Positions 8,623 through 19,886 of a stretch of 64,000 bases of DNA are shown one piece after another (within the stretch, counting starts at the first letter, position 1; each line of letters opens with the position of its first letter). The notes below the pieces were generated by a model. That model was not told the origin of the DNA and made no database searches. It was given only the letters and a program-made list of their open reading frames with translations. The stretch is from Rhodospirillales bacterium (GTDB lineage Bacteria; Pseudomonadota; Alphaproteobacteria; ATCC43930; CGMCC-115725), in contig DAHUYF010000061.1 in the NCBI GenBank assembly GCA_027315365.1, positions 1 to 64,000 on the forward strand, read 5' to 3'. The position numbers were made by a program, and so were the translations under genes.

Positions 8623-9414
8623 TCACCCGCCGTTCCGCATCGTTCGCGCCGTGGCGTCGTCTGCGGGAAAGAAGCATTCGATGCGGATCTCCTGCAGCGT
8701 CACGTCATGCGCCGTGCCCAGCGTCGCGATGGTGGTGAAGAAGCGCAGCGAGGTCTCGCCCTTGCGGAAATGCAGCGTCAGCACCGGCGCGCGCGGCGCC
8801 TCCGGCAGCGGCGCCAGCGACAGTGCCGGCAGACCGGGATAGGCCAGCAGCCGCCGCAGCAGCGCCGCCGTCTCGGCGGTGCCGTCGGCGAGCGCGTCGG
8901 CCTGCACGCCGCGCAGCAGGTAGAGCGCCACCTCCTCCCAGTTGACGATCAGCGGCCGCAGCCCCTCGGGCGCCAGCATCGCCTCGGCGAGGTTGACCGG
9001 CCCCGCCGGCACCGCCCCGAGCAGGAACCCGACGAAGCGCTGCGCCCCCTGATTGGCGCGCAGTAGCGTCCAGCGACGGTCGACGACGAAGGCGGGGTAA
9101 GGCTCCTGCTGCGCCAGCATGTGGTCGAGCGCGGCATTGACCTTGGCAAGCTCCGGCGCGGCGAGGTCGCTTTCGCGCCAGGCCGGGGCGAAGCCGGCGG
9201 CAAGCAGCAGCGCGTTCTGCTGGCGCAGCGGCAGGTCGAGCGCCGAGGCGAGGCGCAGCACCATCTCGCGGCTGGCGCCGGTGCGGCCGGATTCGAGGAA
9301 ACTCAAATGCCGCTGCGAGGTGTCGGCGACGCAAGCAAGGTCGAGCTGCGACAGGCCGCGGCGCTCGCGCCACCAGCGCAGCCGCTCGCCGAAGGCGCTT
9401 GCCGCCTGGCTCAT
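8623..9414 (-). CDS. XRE-family regulator with MmyB-like ligand-binding domain
   Basis: This encodes 263 residues. Residues about 8-65 are an XRE helix-turn-helix (FGERLRWWRERRGLSQLDLA, then SQRHLSFLESGRTGASREMV). The remainder matches the MmyB-like ligand-binding domain (QEPYPAFVVDRRWTLLRAN, NWEEVALYLLRGV, LHFRKGETSLRFFTTIATL, a PAS-like fold thought to bind fatty acids). The ATG at 9414 overlaps the stop of the upstream thioesterase gene by ATGA, so the two are co-translated. It probably regulates that thioesterase or a nearby gene. It is convergent with the TetR gene, 14 bases apart. Confidence 0.9.
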   Translation of the reverse strand: MSQAASAFGERLRWWRERRGLSQLDLACVADTSQRHLSFLESGRTGASREMVLRLASALDLPLRQQNALLLAAGFAPAWRESDLAAPELAKVNAALDHMLAQQEPYPAFVVDRRWTLLRANQGAQRFVGFLLGAVPAGPVNLAEAMLAPEGLRPLIVNWEEVALYLLRGVQADALADGTAETAALLRRLLAYPGLPALSLAPLPEAPRAPVLTLHFRKGETSLRFFTTIATLGTAHDVTLQEIRIECFFPADDATARTMRNGG

Positions 9415-9815
9415 GACTTCTCCAGCACCATCTGCGTCTGCGTCACCAGCGCCACCAGCCGGCCGTCGGCGGTGGCGACGCGCGTCTGCCACACCATGGT
9501 GCGCCGGCCGCGATGGACCGGCGTGGTCTCGCCGATCACCTTGATTCCCGCCGGCGCGGGCGCCAGGAAGTTGGTCTTTGATTCAAGGGTGGTGGTGCCG
9601 GCGCCGTCCGGCAGGTTGAGCACGGCGGCGGCGGCGCCCAGCGTGTCGGCAAAGGCCATGATCGCGCCGCCATGCAGCACCGCCGGCCGGGTGCAGAGCT
9701 CGTCCCGCACCAGGAGTTCCGCGGTCACCCGCTCCTTGCTCGCCGAGAGGTATTCGACGCCGAGGAGTGCGGCGAAAGGCAGCGACGTCCGGCGCAGCGT
9801 CTCGAGCTCGTCCAT
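9411..9815 (-). CDS. PaaI-type hotdog-fold thioesterase
   Basis: This 134-residue single hotdog domain belongs to the PaaI/YdiI acyl-CoA thioesterase family: RPAVLHGGAIMAFADTLGA contains the HGG substrate loop with the following acidic residue, and LESKTNFLAPAP is the second conserved strand. It likely hydrolyses aryl- or acyl-CoA thioesters in the cytoplasm. It is the first gene of a two-gene minus-strand operon with the XRE/MmyB regulator, whose fatty-acid-binding-type domain would suit an acyl-CoA-linked role (inference). The ATG at 9815 is the last start that keeps the whole domain; upstream codons in the same frame are low-complexity. Confidence 0.88.
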   Translation of the reverse strand: MDELETLRRTSLPFAALLGVEYLSASKERVTAELLVRDELCTRPAVLHGGAIMAFADTLGAAAAVLNLPDGAGTTTLESKTNFLAPAPAGIKVIGETTPVHRGRRTMVWQTRVATADGRLVALVTQTQMVLEKS

Positions 9816-9992
9816 GGGTCCGTTCCCTGAGCTGTTCGGCCGCCAGTGTCGCCGCCGGCCCGCGCCAAGACAATTACCTCCGAGGTCATCGGCCGACCGC
9901 GGCGCGGCCATCTTTCCAATTGTCTCCGGCGGCCCGATCGAGTATGCGAGCCCGGTCCGGCGGCCGCCGGCAATGATCGGGGGATCATCCTT

Positions 9993-11300
9993 ATGCTTTT
10001 CACGCGAACGGGCCGTGCCGGCCCCTGTCTGCTTGCGCTGCTCGTGCTCTGCGCTGCGGCGCCAGCCCGCGCCGCCGAGGCCGCCGCCATCGATACCGGC
10101 AACACCGCCTGGGTCATCACCGCCTCGGCGCTGGTGCTGTTCATGACCTTGCCCGGCCTTGCCCTCTTTTATGGTGGGTTGGCTCGGGCGCGCAACCTGC
10201 TCTCGGTGCTGATGCACTGCTTCGTCATCTGCTGCATCGTGTCGCTGATCTGGGGGCTGTTCGGCTACAGCCTGGCCTTTGCCGATGGCGGCGGCCTCAT
10301 CGGCTCGCTCGACAAGGCCTTTCTCGCCCATCTCGGCGACAAGCCGCTCCCCAGCCGCCTGCCCGAGAACGTCTTCGCCCTGTTTCAGATGACCTTCGCG
10401 GTGATCACCCCGGCGCTGATCATCGGCGCCTTCATCGAGCGCGTACGCTTTCCCTTCGTCGTGCTCTTCAGCGGGCTGTGGCTGGTCATCGTCTACCTGC
10501 CGGTGGCGCATTGGGTGTGGGGCGGCGGCTGGGCGGCAGAACGCAACGTGCTCGATTTCGCCGGCGGCATCGTCGTCCACACCACCGCCGGCGTCTCGGC
10601 CCTGGTCGCCGCGATCATGATCGGCGCGCGGCGCGGCTTTCCCAACCACCTGATGCCGCCGCACAGCCCCGGCATGACCATGGCCGGGGCCGGCATGCTG
10701 TGGGTCGGCTGGTTCGGCTTCAACGGCGGCAGCGCGCTCGCCGCCGACGCCGGCGCCGGCTCGGCGATCATCGCCACGCATTTCGCCGCCTCGGCCGGCG
10801 CGCTGACCTGGATCGCTCTCGAATGGCTGCGCGTCGGCAAGCCGACCTCGGTCGGCCTCGTCACCGGCTGCGTCGCCGGACTTGCCACGATCACCCCGGC
10901 CTCGGGCTATGTCGGGCCGATGGGCGCCATCGCCATCGGCCTCGCCGGCGGTGCCGTCTGCTTCTTCGCCACGCTGCTGGTGAAGCGGGGCTTCAAGATC
11001 GACGATTCCCTCGACGTCTTCGGCGTGCACGGCGTCGGCGGCATATTGGGGTCGCTGCTCGTCGCGATCTTCGCCGCCCCGGCGCTGGGCGGCGTCGGCT
11101 ATGCCGCCGGAATGGACCTGCCGCGCCAGCTCGGCGTCCAGGCGACCGCGGTCGCGGTCACGGCGCTATGGTCGCTCGTCGCCACCGTGGTGCTGGTGAA
11201 GCTGCTCGACCTCACGGTCGGCACGCGAGTTACCGCCGAGGAGGAGTATGACGGCCTCGACCTCGCCGCGCATGGCGAGCGCGCCTACGATCACGGCTGA
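9993..11300 (+). CDS. amtB: Ammonium transporter (Amt/Rh family)
   Basis: This 435-residue inner-membrane protein begins with a cleavable signal sequence (LLALLVLCAAAPARAAEAA), as AmtB does, and has eleven or so membrane helices. Family landmarks are the FYGGLARARNLLSVLMHCF motif, WGGGW, and the twin pore histidines in VVHTTAGVSALVAA and DVFGVHGVGGILG. It conducts ammonium/ammonia into the cell. No glnK lies beside it, unlike the usual glnK-amtB pair, so PII control, if any, comes from elsewhere. I used the ATG at 9993; the frame opens earlier but that stretch has no signal or homology. It stands alone between divergent and convergent neighbours. Confidence 0.96.
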   Translation: MLFTRTGRAGPCLLALLVLCAAAPARAAEAAAIDTGNTAWVITASALVLFMTLPGLALFYGGLARARNLLSVLMHCFVICCIVSLIWGLFGYSLAFADGGGLIGSLDKAFLAHLGDKPLPSRLPENVFALFQMTFAVITPALIIGAFIERVRFPFVVLFSGLWLVIVYLPVAHWVWGGGWAAERNVLDFAGGIVVHTTAGVSALVAAIMIGARRGFPNHLMPPHSPGMTMAGAGMLWVGWFGFNGGSALAADAGAGSAIIATHFAASAGALTWIALEWLRVGKPTSVGLVTGCVAGLATITPASGYVGPMGAIAIGLAGGAVCFFATLLVKRGFKIDDSLDVFGVHGVGGILGSLLVAIFAAPALGGVGYAAGMDLPRQLGVQATAVAVTALWSLVATVVLVKLLDLTVGTRVTAEEEYDGLDLAAHGERAYDHG

Positions 11301-11397
11301 GGCGGCTGCCCAGGCTTTCTTCGATGGCAATGCATATGCTGCAACTCCGGTAAGAAAGAAAAATCGACCACGAAGGCACCTCCGACGCGACCGACCT

Positions 11398-12510
11398 TTA
11401 CTGCTGCAGCTCCTCGCGCTTGCCGTTGTGCCAAGTGTAGACGACGTAATTGGGTCCGACCACGTCGCCCTTGGCGTCGAAGCCCACCGTGCCGATGACC
11501 GTCTCGAACTTGCCGGCGTGCATCGCCTTCGACACGTCATCGAGCTTGTCGGATTTCGCCCGCGCCGCCGCCTCGGCATAGACCTGCATCGCGGCATAGG
11601 TGAAGAGGGTGTAGCCCTCGGGCTCGTAGCCCTGCTGGCGGAACTCGGCCACCGCCGCCTTGGCCGTCGGCATGCTGCGCGGCTCCGGCGGGAAGGTCAT
11701 CAGCGAGCCCTCGCCCGCCGGTCCGGTGATGGTCCAGAACTCGTCGGTGGCGAGCGCGTCGCCCGCCATCAGCGGCGCCATCAGCCCCTGCTCGCGCGCC
11801 TGGCGCACCAGCAGCCCGGCCTCGGTGTGATATCCCCCGAGATAGATGAAGGCGACATGCGCCTGCTTCATCCGGCTGATCAGCGCCGAGAAATCCTTGT
11901 CGTCGGCATTCGTCGCCTCGTACATCGCCTCCTTGAGGCCGGCGTCGTTCATCGCCTTCCTGGTCTCGTCGGCGAGGCCTTTGCCGTAGGGCGATTTGTC
12001 GTGCAGGATCGCCACCGCCTTGCCCTTGTAGTGCTCGGCGATGTAGTGGCCGGCGACGCGGCCCTGCGCGTCGTCGCGGCCGCAGATGCGGAAGATGTTG
12101 TTCCAGCCCTTCCTGGCGGCATCGTCGGTAAAGGCCGGGTTGGTCGAGGCCGGCGAGATCTCCAGCACGCCGTTCTCGGCATAGACCGCGGATGCCGGGA
12201 TCGACGAGCCCGAGCAGTAATGCCCGTCGACGAACAGCACGCCGTCATCGGCCATCCGGTTGGCGACGCTCACCGCCTGCTTGGGGTCGCAGGCGTCGTC
12301 GCCGACGGAAAGTGCCAGCATCTGCCCCAGCACCCCGCCTTTGGCGTCGATGTCCTTGACCGCCATCTCGGCGCCGCGCCGCATCTGCTCGCCGAAGGCG
12401 GCGTATTGCCCGGTGATCGGCCCCACCACCGCCACCTTGATCTCCTCGGCGCCGGCCGGCTCCCCCGCCAGCGCCGTCACGGCCACGGCCAGCGCAACAA
12501 GCTGCTTCAT
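11398..12510 (-). CDS. Branched-chain amino-acid ABC transporter substrate-binding protein
   Basis: This 370-residue periplasmic LivJ/LivK-type protein has a signal peptide (MKQLVALAVAVTALAGEPAGA) followed by the type 1 binding fold: VAVVGPITGQYAAFGEQMRR, VDGHYCSGSSIPASAVY, ISPASTNPAF and YGKGLADETRKAM are family blocks. It would bind leucine, isoleucine, valine or related amino acids. GAGGGAG precedes the ATG. It is the last gene of the liv operon on the minus strand, 57 bases after the DUF6867 gene, completing the transporter set encoded upstream. Confidence 0.95.
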   Translation of the reverse strand: MKQLVALAVAVTALAGEPAGAEEIKVAVVGPITGQYAAFGEQMRRGAEMAVKDIDAKGGVLGQMLALSVGDDACDPKQAVSVANRMADDGVLFVDGHYCSGSSIPASAVYAENGVLEISPASTNPAFTDDAARKGWNNIFRICGRDDAQGRVAGHYIAEHYKGKAVAILHDKSPYGKGLADETRKAMNDAGLKEAMYEATNADDKDFSALISRMKQAHVAFIYLGGYHTEAGLLVRQAREQGLMAPLMAGDALATDEFWTITGPAGEGSLMTFPPEPRSMPTAKAAVAEFRQQGYEPEGYTLFTYAAMQVYAEAAARAKSDKLDDVSKAMHAGKFETVIGTVGFDAKGDVVGPNYVVYTWHNGKREELQQ

Positions 12511-12567
12511 CGCGGGTGCTCCCTCGCTCCTGACGGCGCGGAGTCTAGCAGGCGGGCCGGCCGCCAG

Positions 12568-12921
12568 TCATCGTCTTCCCGCCGCGCGCCAGGAGAACGG
12601 CCCGGCGCGCTCATAGAGCCAGGGATATTGCCGCACCATCAGCCGCACCAGCACAAGCCGATAGGCCAGGAGCGCCAGCGCCAGCAGGAGGATCGCGGCG
12701 ACGGCGTAGCCGCTCGCCGACAGCAGTTCGCCGCCGAACAGCGCGTAGAGCAGGAAGCGGTCGCCGGCCGCCAGCAGCAGCGCATAGGGCAGCGCCTGCC
12801 AGAGCGGCCGCCACTGGAGCGCCAGCGCCCGGCCGGTGGCGAGCGCGCCGCCGCCGAAGAGCAGCAAAGTGAGGCCGAGGAAGCTCGCCGGCGAAGCGCC
12901 GAGGAAGAACGCCGCAATCAT
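12568..12921 (-). CDS. Small membrane protein of liv operons (DUF6867)
   Basis: This 117-residue protein has about three hydrophobic segments (LGLTLLLFGGGALATGRALA, LLLAAGDRFLLYALFGGELL, AVAAILLLALALLAYRLVLV) and a basic C-terminus. It matches the small DUF6867 proteins encoded within branched-chain amino-acid transporter operons of alphaproteobacteria; no function is established. Its start overlaps the livF stop by four bases, so it is translationally coupled to the ATPase. Location between livF and the binding-protein gene suggests an accessory part of the transporter (inference). Confidence 0.82.
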   Translation of the reverse strand: MIAAFFLGASPASFLGLTLLLFGGGALATGRALALQWRPLWQALPYALLLAAGDRFLLYALFGGELLSASGYAVAAILLLALALLAYRLVLVRLMVRQYPWLYERAGPFSWRAAGRR

Positions 12922-13634
12922 CTTCCGCCCTCGAGATAGGCGGCCCGCACCTCGGGATTGGCGAGCAGCTCGCCGCCGCTGCCGGCGAGCGTGACGCGCC
13001 CGGTCTGCAGCACATAGCCGCGATCGGCGAGCTTCAGGGCGTGGAAGGCGTTCTGCTCGACCAGAAGCACCGTTACCTTCTGCCGCTGGTTGATCTCGCG
13101 GATGACCGCGAAGATCTGCTTGACGATGAGCGGGGCGAGGCCGAGCGACGGCTCGTCGAGCAGCAGCAGGCGCGGCCGGCTCATCAGCGCCCGGCCGATC
13201 GCCAGCATCTGTTGCTCGCCGCCCGACAGCGTGCCGCCGCGCTGCCCCTGGCGCCGCTCCAGCACCGGAAAAAGCGCGAAGACGCGGCCGATATCCTCGG
13301 CGAAATCGGCCGGCCGGCCGAGCGTCGCGCCGATCTGCAGATTCTCCAGCACGGTCATGCGGGGAAAGATGCGGCGGCCCTCCGGCGCATGGGCGATGCC
13401 GCGGCGCATGATGGCGTGGGTGGGCAGATGCGTCACCTCCTCGCCGGCAAAGCGGATGCTGCCCCGGGCCGCGCGCGGCCGGCCGCAGATGCTCATCAGC
13501 AGCGTCGACTTGCCGGCGCCGTTGGCGCCGATCAGCGCCGCGATCTCGCCCTCTTCGACCGCGATGTCGACGCCCTTCAGCGCCTCGACCGTGCCGTAGA
13601 AGCTGCGCAGGCCCGTCACCTCCAGCAGCGCCAT
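12918..13634 (-). CDS. livF: Branched-chain amino-acid ABC transporter ATP-binding protein LivF
   Basis: This 238-residue ABC ATPase has Walker A GANGAGKST near residue 36, signature LSGGEQQMLAIGRALMSRP, Walker B LLLLDEPSLGLAP and an H-loop region replaced by VEQNAFHAL, the LivF-type sequence. IAHAPEGRRIFPRMTVLENL is the LivF hallmark Q/E-loop. With LivG it forms the cytoplasmic ATPase pair driving the LivHM permease. It lies 3 bases after livG and overlaps the DUF6867 gene. Confidence 0.95.
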   Translation of the reverse strand: MALLEVTGLRSFYGTVEALKGVDIAVEEGEIAALIGANGAGKSTLLMSICGRPRAARGSIRFAGEEVTHLPTHAIMRRGIAHAPEGRRIFPRMTVLENLQIGATLGRPADFAEDIGRVFALFPVLERRQGQRGGTLSGGEQQMLAIGRALMSRPRLLLLDEPSLGLAPLIVKQIFAVIREINQRQKVTVLLVEQNAFHALKLADRGYVLQTGRVTLAGSGGELLANPEVRAAYLEGGR

Positions 13635-13637
13635 GGC

Positions 13638-14476
13638 TCAGCCTCGCCCCGCGAGGTCGCGGGCGATGTCCGGCGGCAGCTCCTCGTCCGCCTCCTCGCC
13701 GAGATAGGCCTTGATCACCACGGGGTCGCGGCGGACATCCGCGGGCGGCCCCGAGGCGATCTTGCGGCCGTAATCCAGCACCACGACCTGGTCGGAGATG
13801 CCCATGACCACGCTCATGTCATGCTCGATCAGCAGCACGCCGATGCCGAGTTCGGCGCGGATCGCCAGCAGCAGCCGGTTGAGCTCGGCCGATTCGCGCG
13901 CATTGAGCCCGGCGGCGGGCTCATCGAGGCAGAGCAGCGCCGGCCCGGTGCAGAGCGCGCGCGCGATCTCCAGCCGGCGCTGCGCGCCATAGGGCAGGCT
14001 GCCGGCGGGATCGTCGGCGCGCGCCAGGAGATCGATCCGCGCCAGCCAGTCGCGCGCCTTCGCCACCGCCGCCCGTTCGGCGCGGCGGAATCCCGGCAGG
14101 CCCAGGAGCCCGGCGATGCTGTAGAGGCTCGCCCGCATCAGCGGCGCGTGCTGCGCCACCAGCAGGTTCTCCAGCACGCTCATGCCGGCGAAGAGGCGGA
14201 TGTTCTGGAAGGTGCGGGCGACGCCGGCGTCGCGCGCGATGCGGAACCCGTCGAGGCGCTCAAGCAGGTGACGGCGGCCGCCGCGGTGCAGCGTCAGCCG
14301 GCCGATGCTGGGACGGTAGAAGCCGGTCAGGCAGTTGAACACCGTCGTCTTGCCGGCGCCATTGGGGCCGATGATGGCGGTGATCTCGCCAGCCCGCGCC
14401 GCAAAGGAGAGATCGTCGACCGCGAGCAGGCCGCCGAAGCGCATCGAGAGATGCTCGACCTCGAGCAGCGGCGGCC

Positions 14477-14480
<4 letters not shown>
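13638..14480 (-). CDS. livG: Branched-chain amino-acid ABC transporter ATP-binding protein LivG
   Basis: This 280-residue ABC ATPase has Walker [10 protein letters not shown] near residue 39, [20 protein letters not shown] (LivG-type Q-loop), signature [15 protein letters not shown] and Walker [13 protein letters not shown] followed by IEHDMSVVM. The C-terminal extension ([20 protein letters not shown]) is slightly longer than in E. coli LivG. The ATG overlaps the livM stop by ATGA, so these two are coupled. It acts in the cytoplasm as a heterodimer with LivF. Confidence 0.95.
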
Positions 14481-16749
<2,269 letters not shown>

Positions 16750-16800
16750 GCGCCGACCAAGGTAGGCGCGCCATGGGGGCAAGGACAAGGCCGACTCGGC

Positions 16801-16850
16801 ACGACGCACAGCGTCGTCGCCGGCGGCGTCAGCGGTTGCGGAGCAACCGC
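16801..16850. repeat. Two adjacent perfect hairpins upstream of livH
   Basis: ACGACGC (16801-16807) pairs with GCGTCGT (16811-16817) over a 3-base loop, and GCGGTTGC (16832-16839) pairs with GCAACCGC (16843-16850) over a 3-base loop. They lie between the stop of the MarR-GNAT gene and the start of livH, both on the minus strand. Neither is followed by a T-run on that strand, so a simple intrinsic terminator is doubtful; a protein-binding site or attenuator is possible. The remaining bases of the 168-base gap show nothing else. Confidence 0.5.
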
Positions 16851-16917
16851 GAGAGCCGCGCCGCGCGGACCGGCTGCATATCCAAAGAGCGTTCGGTTTG
16901 CGGCGACGCGATCTCGC

Positions 16918-17844
16918 CTAAAGCCGCATCTCCCAGAACTCGCCGACGAGATCGTGGCCAAAGCTGCGATGCGGCTCTGCGCGCTTCAGGCGGAAACCGG
17001 CGTTTTCGTAGACCCGCCGGGCGGGCACGAGGATACTCTGCGTCCACAGGCCGAGCTTGCGGTAGCCCGCCTCGCGGGCGAAGCGCACGCCTTCCTCGAC
17101 CAGCCGGGCGCCGAGGCCCAGCCCGCGAGCCCGGCGCTCGACCAGCAGCAGGCGTAGCCTAGCCACGCGCGGCGACTGCTTCACCACCAAGACCGAGCCT
17201 ACCCGCTCGCCGTCCTGCTCGGCGATCCAGCAGCGCTCGCGCGCGGGATCGAACTTGCGGATGAATGTCGCGGCGATCTCCGCCACCAGCGCCTCGAAGC
17301 TCTGATCGAAACCGTACTCCTCGGCATAGACCGTGCCGTGGCGCGAGACCACCCAGCCGAGATCGCCCGGCCGGTGCGGCCGAAGCCGGCACGGCGCCTC
17401 CTCCGGCCGCTCGCCGCCGAGCAGGCGCTCGATGCCGCGCATCGCGTCCACCAGCCGCGCCTGGCCGTCGGCGGAAAGCCCGGCCAGCAGCGTCGCCACC
17501 TCGTCCTGCGAGCCGCGGTCGAGCGCGGCGAACGCCTTGCCGCCCTCGGCGGTCAGCGCCAGGAAGCTTTGTCTTCCGTCCGCCGCCGAGCGCGTGCGGG
17601 CGATCAGCCGCGCTCTCTCGAAGCGCCGCAGGATGCGGCTCAGATATCCGGCATCGAGGCCGAGATCGCGGCCGAGCGCGCTCGCCGTGGGATTCCGGCG
17701 CTGCGCCAGTTCGTAGAGCACGCGCGCCTCGGTGAGCGAGAACGGGCTCGCCAGCAATCCCTCCTGCAGCACGCCGATCTTCTGCGTGTAGAAGCGGTTG
17801 AAGCCGCGCACCGCATCGACCCGCGCGCCGAGCCCCTGCACCAT
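16918..17844 (-). CDS. MarR-type winged-helix / GNAT acetyltransferase fusion
   Basis: This 308-residue protein joins a MarR domain (residues about 1-145; FSLTEARVLYELAQRRNPTA, LGLDAGYLSRILRRFERARL, wing RTRSAADGRQSFLALT) to a GNAT domain (residues about 155-308; YAEEYGFDQSFEALVAEIAA, RERCWIAEQDGERVGSVLVV, RGLGLGARLVEEGVRFAREA, VYENAGFRL). The RGLGLG acetyl-CoA loop is intact. Fused MarR/GNAT proteins are a known group; their acetylation targets are mostly unknown. GGGAGG lies 9 bases before the ATG at 17844. It is a single gene, upstream of the liv operon. Confidence 0.9.
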   Translation of the reverse strand: MVQGLGARVDAVRGFNRFYTQKIGVLQEGLLASPFSLTEARVLYELAQRRNPTASALGRDLGLDAGYLSRILRRFERARLIARTRSAADGRQSFLALTAEGGKAFAALDRGSQDEVATLLAGLSADGQARLVDAMRGIERLLGGERPEEAPCRLRPHRPGDLGWVVSRHGTVYAEEYGFDQSFEALVAEIAATFIRKFDPARERCWIAEQDGERVGSVLVVKQSPRVARLRLLLVERRARGLGLGARLVEEGVRFAREAGYRKLGLWTQSILVPARRVYENAGFRLKRAEPHRSFGHDLVGEFWEMRL

Positions 17845-17890
17845 GTGCCGTCGCCTCCCGGGAGGATCGTCGACGAGATGCTTGACGGAG

Positions 17891-18097
17891 TCAAGGATCC
17901 TGCCGCTCCCCCCGCGCACGCTTCGCCAGGACGTAGTCGAGCTTCTGCCGCGCCAGCCGTTCGAGCCGCGCCGTGCCGGCCGCGGGATCGCCGACGATCG
18001 TGGCCTCGACGCCGGTGGCGGTGTCGACCGCGGTCACCTTCACCGAGCCGCCGATGCGGATGAACTCGTAGATCACCTCGCGCCTGTCGTCGCCCAC
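17891..18097 (-). CDS. Small conserved protein (DUF6898)
   Basis: This 68-residue protein (REVIYEFIRIGGSVKVTAVD, TGVEATIVGDPAAG, LERLARQKLDYVLAKR) matches the DUF6898 family of short alphaproteobacterial proteins with no known function. The start is a GTG at 18097 behind a GGAGGGGG ribosome site; no ATG gives a sensible product. It is soluble, without signal peptide. It lies divergently next to a RidA gene and upstream of the MarR-GNAT gene. The short length and well-shaped ribosome site support a real gene. Confidence 0.75.
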   Translation of the reverse strand: MGDDRREVIYEFIRIGGSVKVTAVDTATGVEATIVGDPAAGTARLERLARQKLDYVLAKRARGERQDP

Positions 18098-18202
18098 GGC
18101 CCCCTCCGTCGCCGGGCAGCATAGACCCGATCGGCGCGGCGCGGGAGGGTTGCTCCGGCGGCGGTTTCGCCCTATGAGGATCGCCGTACAAGGGAGGCGT
18201 CG

Positions 18203-18607
18203 ATGAGCGCGTTGCGTCCGGTGAACCCGCCGGGCTGGCCCCGGCCCAAGGGCTATTCCAACGGCGTGGTCGGCCGCGGCACGCTGGTCTTCGTCGCCGG
18301 CCAGGTCGGCTGGAACGCCGAGGAGCGCTTCGAGAGCGACGACTTCGTCGCCCAGCTGCGCCAGGCGCTGGCCAACACCGTGGCGGTGCTGGCCGCCGCC
18401 GGCGCCAAGCCGGAGCATGTCGCGCGCATGACCTGGTACGTGGTCGACAAGAAGGAATACGTCGCGCGCATCGCCGAGATCGGCGCTGCCTATCGCGACG
18501 TCATGGGCCGCACCTTCCCGGCCATGACCCTGGTCCAGGTCTCGTCGCTGGTCGCCGACCGCGCACGGCTCGAGATCGAATCGACCGCCGTCATTCCCGA
18601 CGCCTGA
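18203..18607 (+). CDS. RidA family protein
   Basis: This 134-residue single Rid/YjgF domain protein starts [20 protein letters not shown], typical of the Rid subfamily found in aromatic and acyl-CoA catabolic loci. The family hydrolyses reactive enamine/imine intermediates in archetypal members; some subfamilies lack the catalytic Arg. Here [16 protein letters not shown] is in the C-terminal strand where RidA has its conserved Arg-Glu pair. GGGAGG lies just upstream of the ATG. It precedes the glutaryl-CoA dehydrogenase gene by 19 bases, so the two probably form an operon. Confidence 0.9.
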   Translation: MSALRPVNPPGWPRPKGYSNGVVGRGTLVFVAGQVGWNAEERFESDDFVAQLRQALANTVAVLAAAGAKPEHVARMTWYVVDKKEYVARIAEIGAAYRDVMGRTFPAMTLVQVSSLVADRARLEIESTAVIPDA

Positions 18608-18626
18608 GCGCAGCCGAGGAGCCGCC

Positions 18627-19835
18627 ATGACGCTGCACGCCGCCAGCAAGCCCGACGCCAAGAGCGCCAAGCCGGTCTTCGACTGGCAGGACCCGCTGCT
18701 GCTCGAAGATGAACTGAGCGAGGAGGAGCGCATGGTGCGCGACGCGGCGCGCGACTATGCCCAGGACAAGCTGATGCCGCGGATCAAGAGCGCCTTCCGC
18801 GAGGAGCGCTTCGACCGCGAGATCATGAGCGAGATGGGTGCGCTCGGCCTGCTCGGCCCGACCATCGAGGGCTATGGCTGCACCAATGTGGGCTATGTCT
18901 GCTACGGCCTGATCGCCCGCGAGGTCGAGCGCGTCGACAGCGGCTACCGCTCGGCCATGAGCGTGCAGTCCTCGCTGGTGATGTATCCGATCCATGCCTT
19001 CGGCACCGAGGCGCAGCGGCAGAAATACCTGCCCAAGCTCGCCACCGGCGAGCATATCGGCTGCTTCGGCCTGACCGAGCCCGATCACGGCTCGGACGCC
19101 GGCGGCATGAAGAGTCGCGCGCGCAAGGTCGATGGCGGCTACCTGCTCAACGGCGCCAAGATGTGGATCTCCAACGCGCCGGTCGCCGATACCATGGTGG
19201 TCTGGGCCAAGACCGAGGACGAGGGCATCCGCGGCTTCATCCTGGAGCGCGGCATGAAGGGGCTGACGACCCCGAAGATCGACGGCAAATTCAGCTTGCG
19301 CGCCTCGGTCACCGGCGAGATCGCGATGGCCGACGTCTTCGTGCCGGCGGAGAATCTGCTCCCCGGCGTCACCGGCCTCAAAGGCCCCTTCTCCTGCCTG
19401 AACAACGCCCGCTACGGCATCGCCTGGGGCGCGCTCGGCGCCGCCGAGTTCTGCTGGCATGCGGCGCGCGACTACACGGTGAACCGCACCGCCTTCGGCA
19501 AGCCGCTGGCTGCGACGCAGCTCATCCAGAAGAAGCTCGCCGACATGCAGACCGAGATCGCCATCGGACTGCAGGCCTGCCTGCGCCTCGGCCGGCTGAT
19601 GGACGGGCATCGCGCCACTCCCGAGATGGTGTCGATGCTGAAGCGCAATTCCTGCGGCAAGGCGCTCGACGTCGCCCGCCAGGCGCGCGACATGCATGGC
19701 GGCAACGGCATCGTCGACGAGTACCACGTCATCCGCCACCTGGTGAATCTCGAGACCGTCAACACCTATGAGGGCACGCACGACATCCACGCCCTCATCC
19801 TCGGCCGCGCCCAGACCGGCTTCGCCGCGTTCTAA
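18627..19835 (+). CDS. gcdH: Glutaryl-CoA dehydrogenase
   Basis: This 402-residue acyl-CoA dehydrogenase is of the glutaryl-CoA type: [20 protein letters not shown] at the N-terminus, [20 protein letters not shown] (FAD/substrate loop), GMLCLNN-like [20 protein letters not shown], and ending [20 protein letters not shown], where the Glu of YEGTHDIH is the catalytic base. It converts glutaryl-CoA to crotonyl-CoA in lysine, tryptophan and aromatic degradation, passing electrons to ETF. It has the usual length and sits 19 bases after a RidA gene. Confidence 0.93.
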   Translation: MTLHAASKPDAKSAKPVFDWQDPLLLEDELSEEERMVRDAARDYAQDKLMPRIKSAFREERFDREIMSEMGALGLLGPTIEGYGCTNVGYVCYGLIAREVERVDSGYRSAMSVQSSLVMYPIHAFGTEAQRQKYLPKLATGEHIGCFGLTEPDHGSDAGGMKSRARKVDGGYLLNGAKMWISNAPVADTMVVWAKTEDEGIRGFILERGMKGLTTPKIDGKFSLRASVTGEIAMADVFVPAENLLPGVTGLKGPFSCLNNARYGIAWGALGAAEFCWHAARDYTVNRTAFGKPLAATQLIQKKLADMQTEIAIGLQACLRLGRLMDGHRATPEMVSMLKRNSCGKALDVARQARDMHGGNGIVDEYHVIRHLVNLETVNTYEGTHDIHALILGRAQTGFAAF

Positions 19836-19886
19836 GCGGGGTGTCCGGACGGACTCCGGGCTGCCTCTCCGCGCCACTCCCGCTTC

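Noticed and set aside
9846-9992. Upstream extension of amtB to an earlier ATG
   Set aside because: It would place 49 non-hydrophobic residues before the signal sequence; the ATG at 9993 gives the normal AmtB N-terminus.
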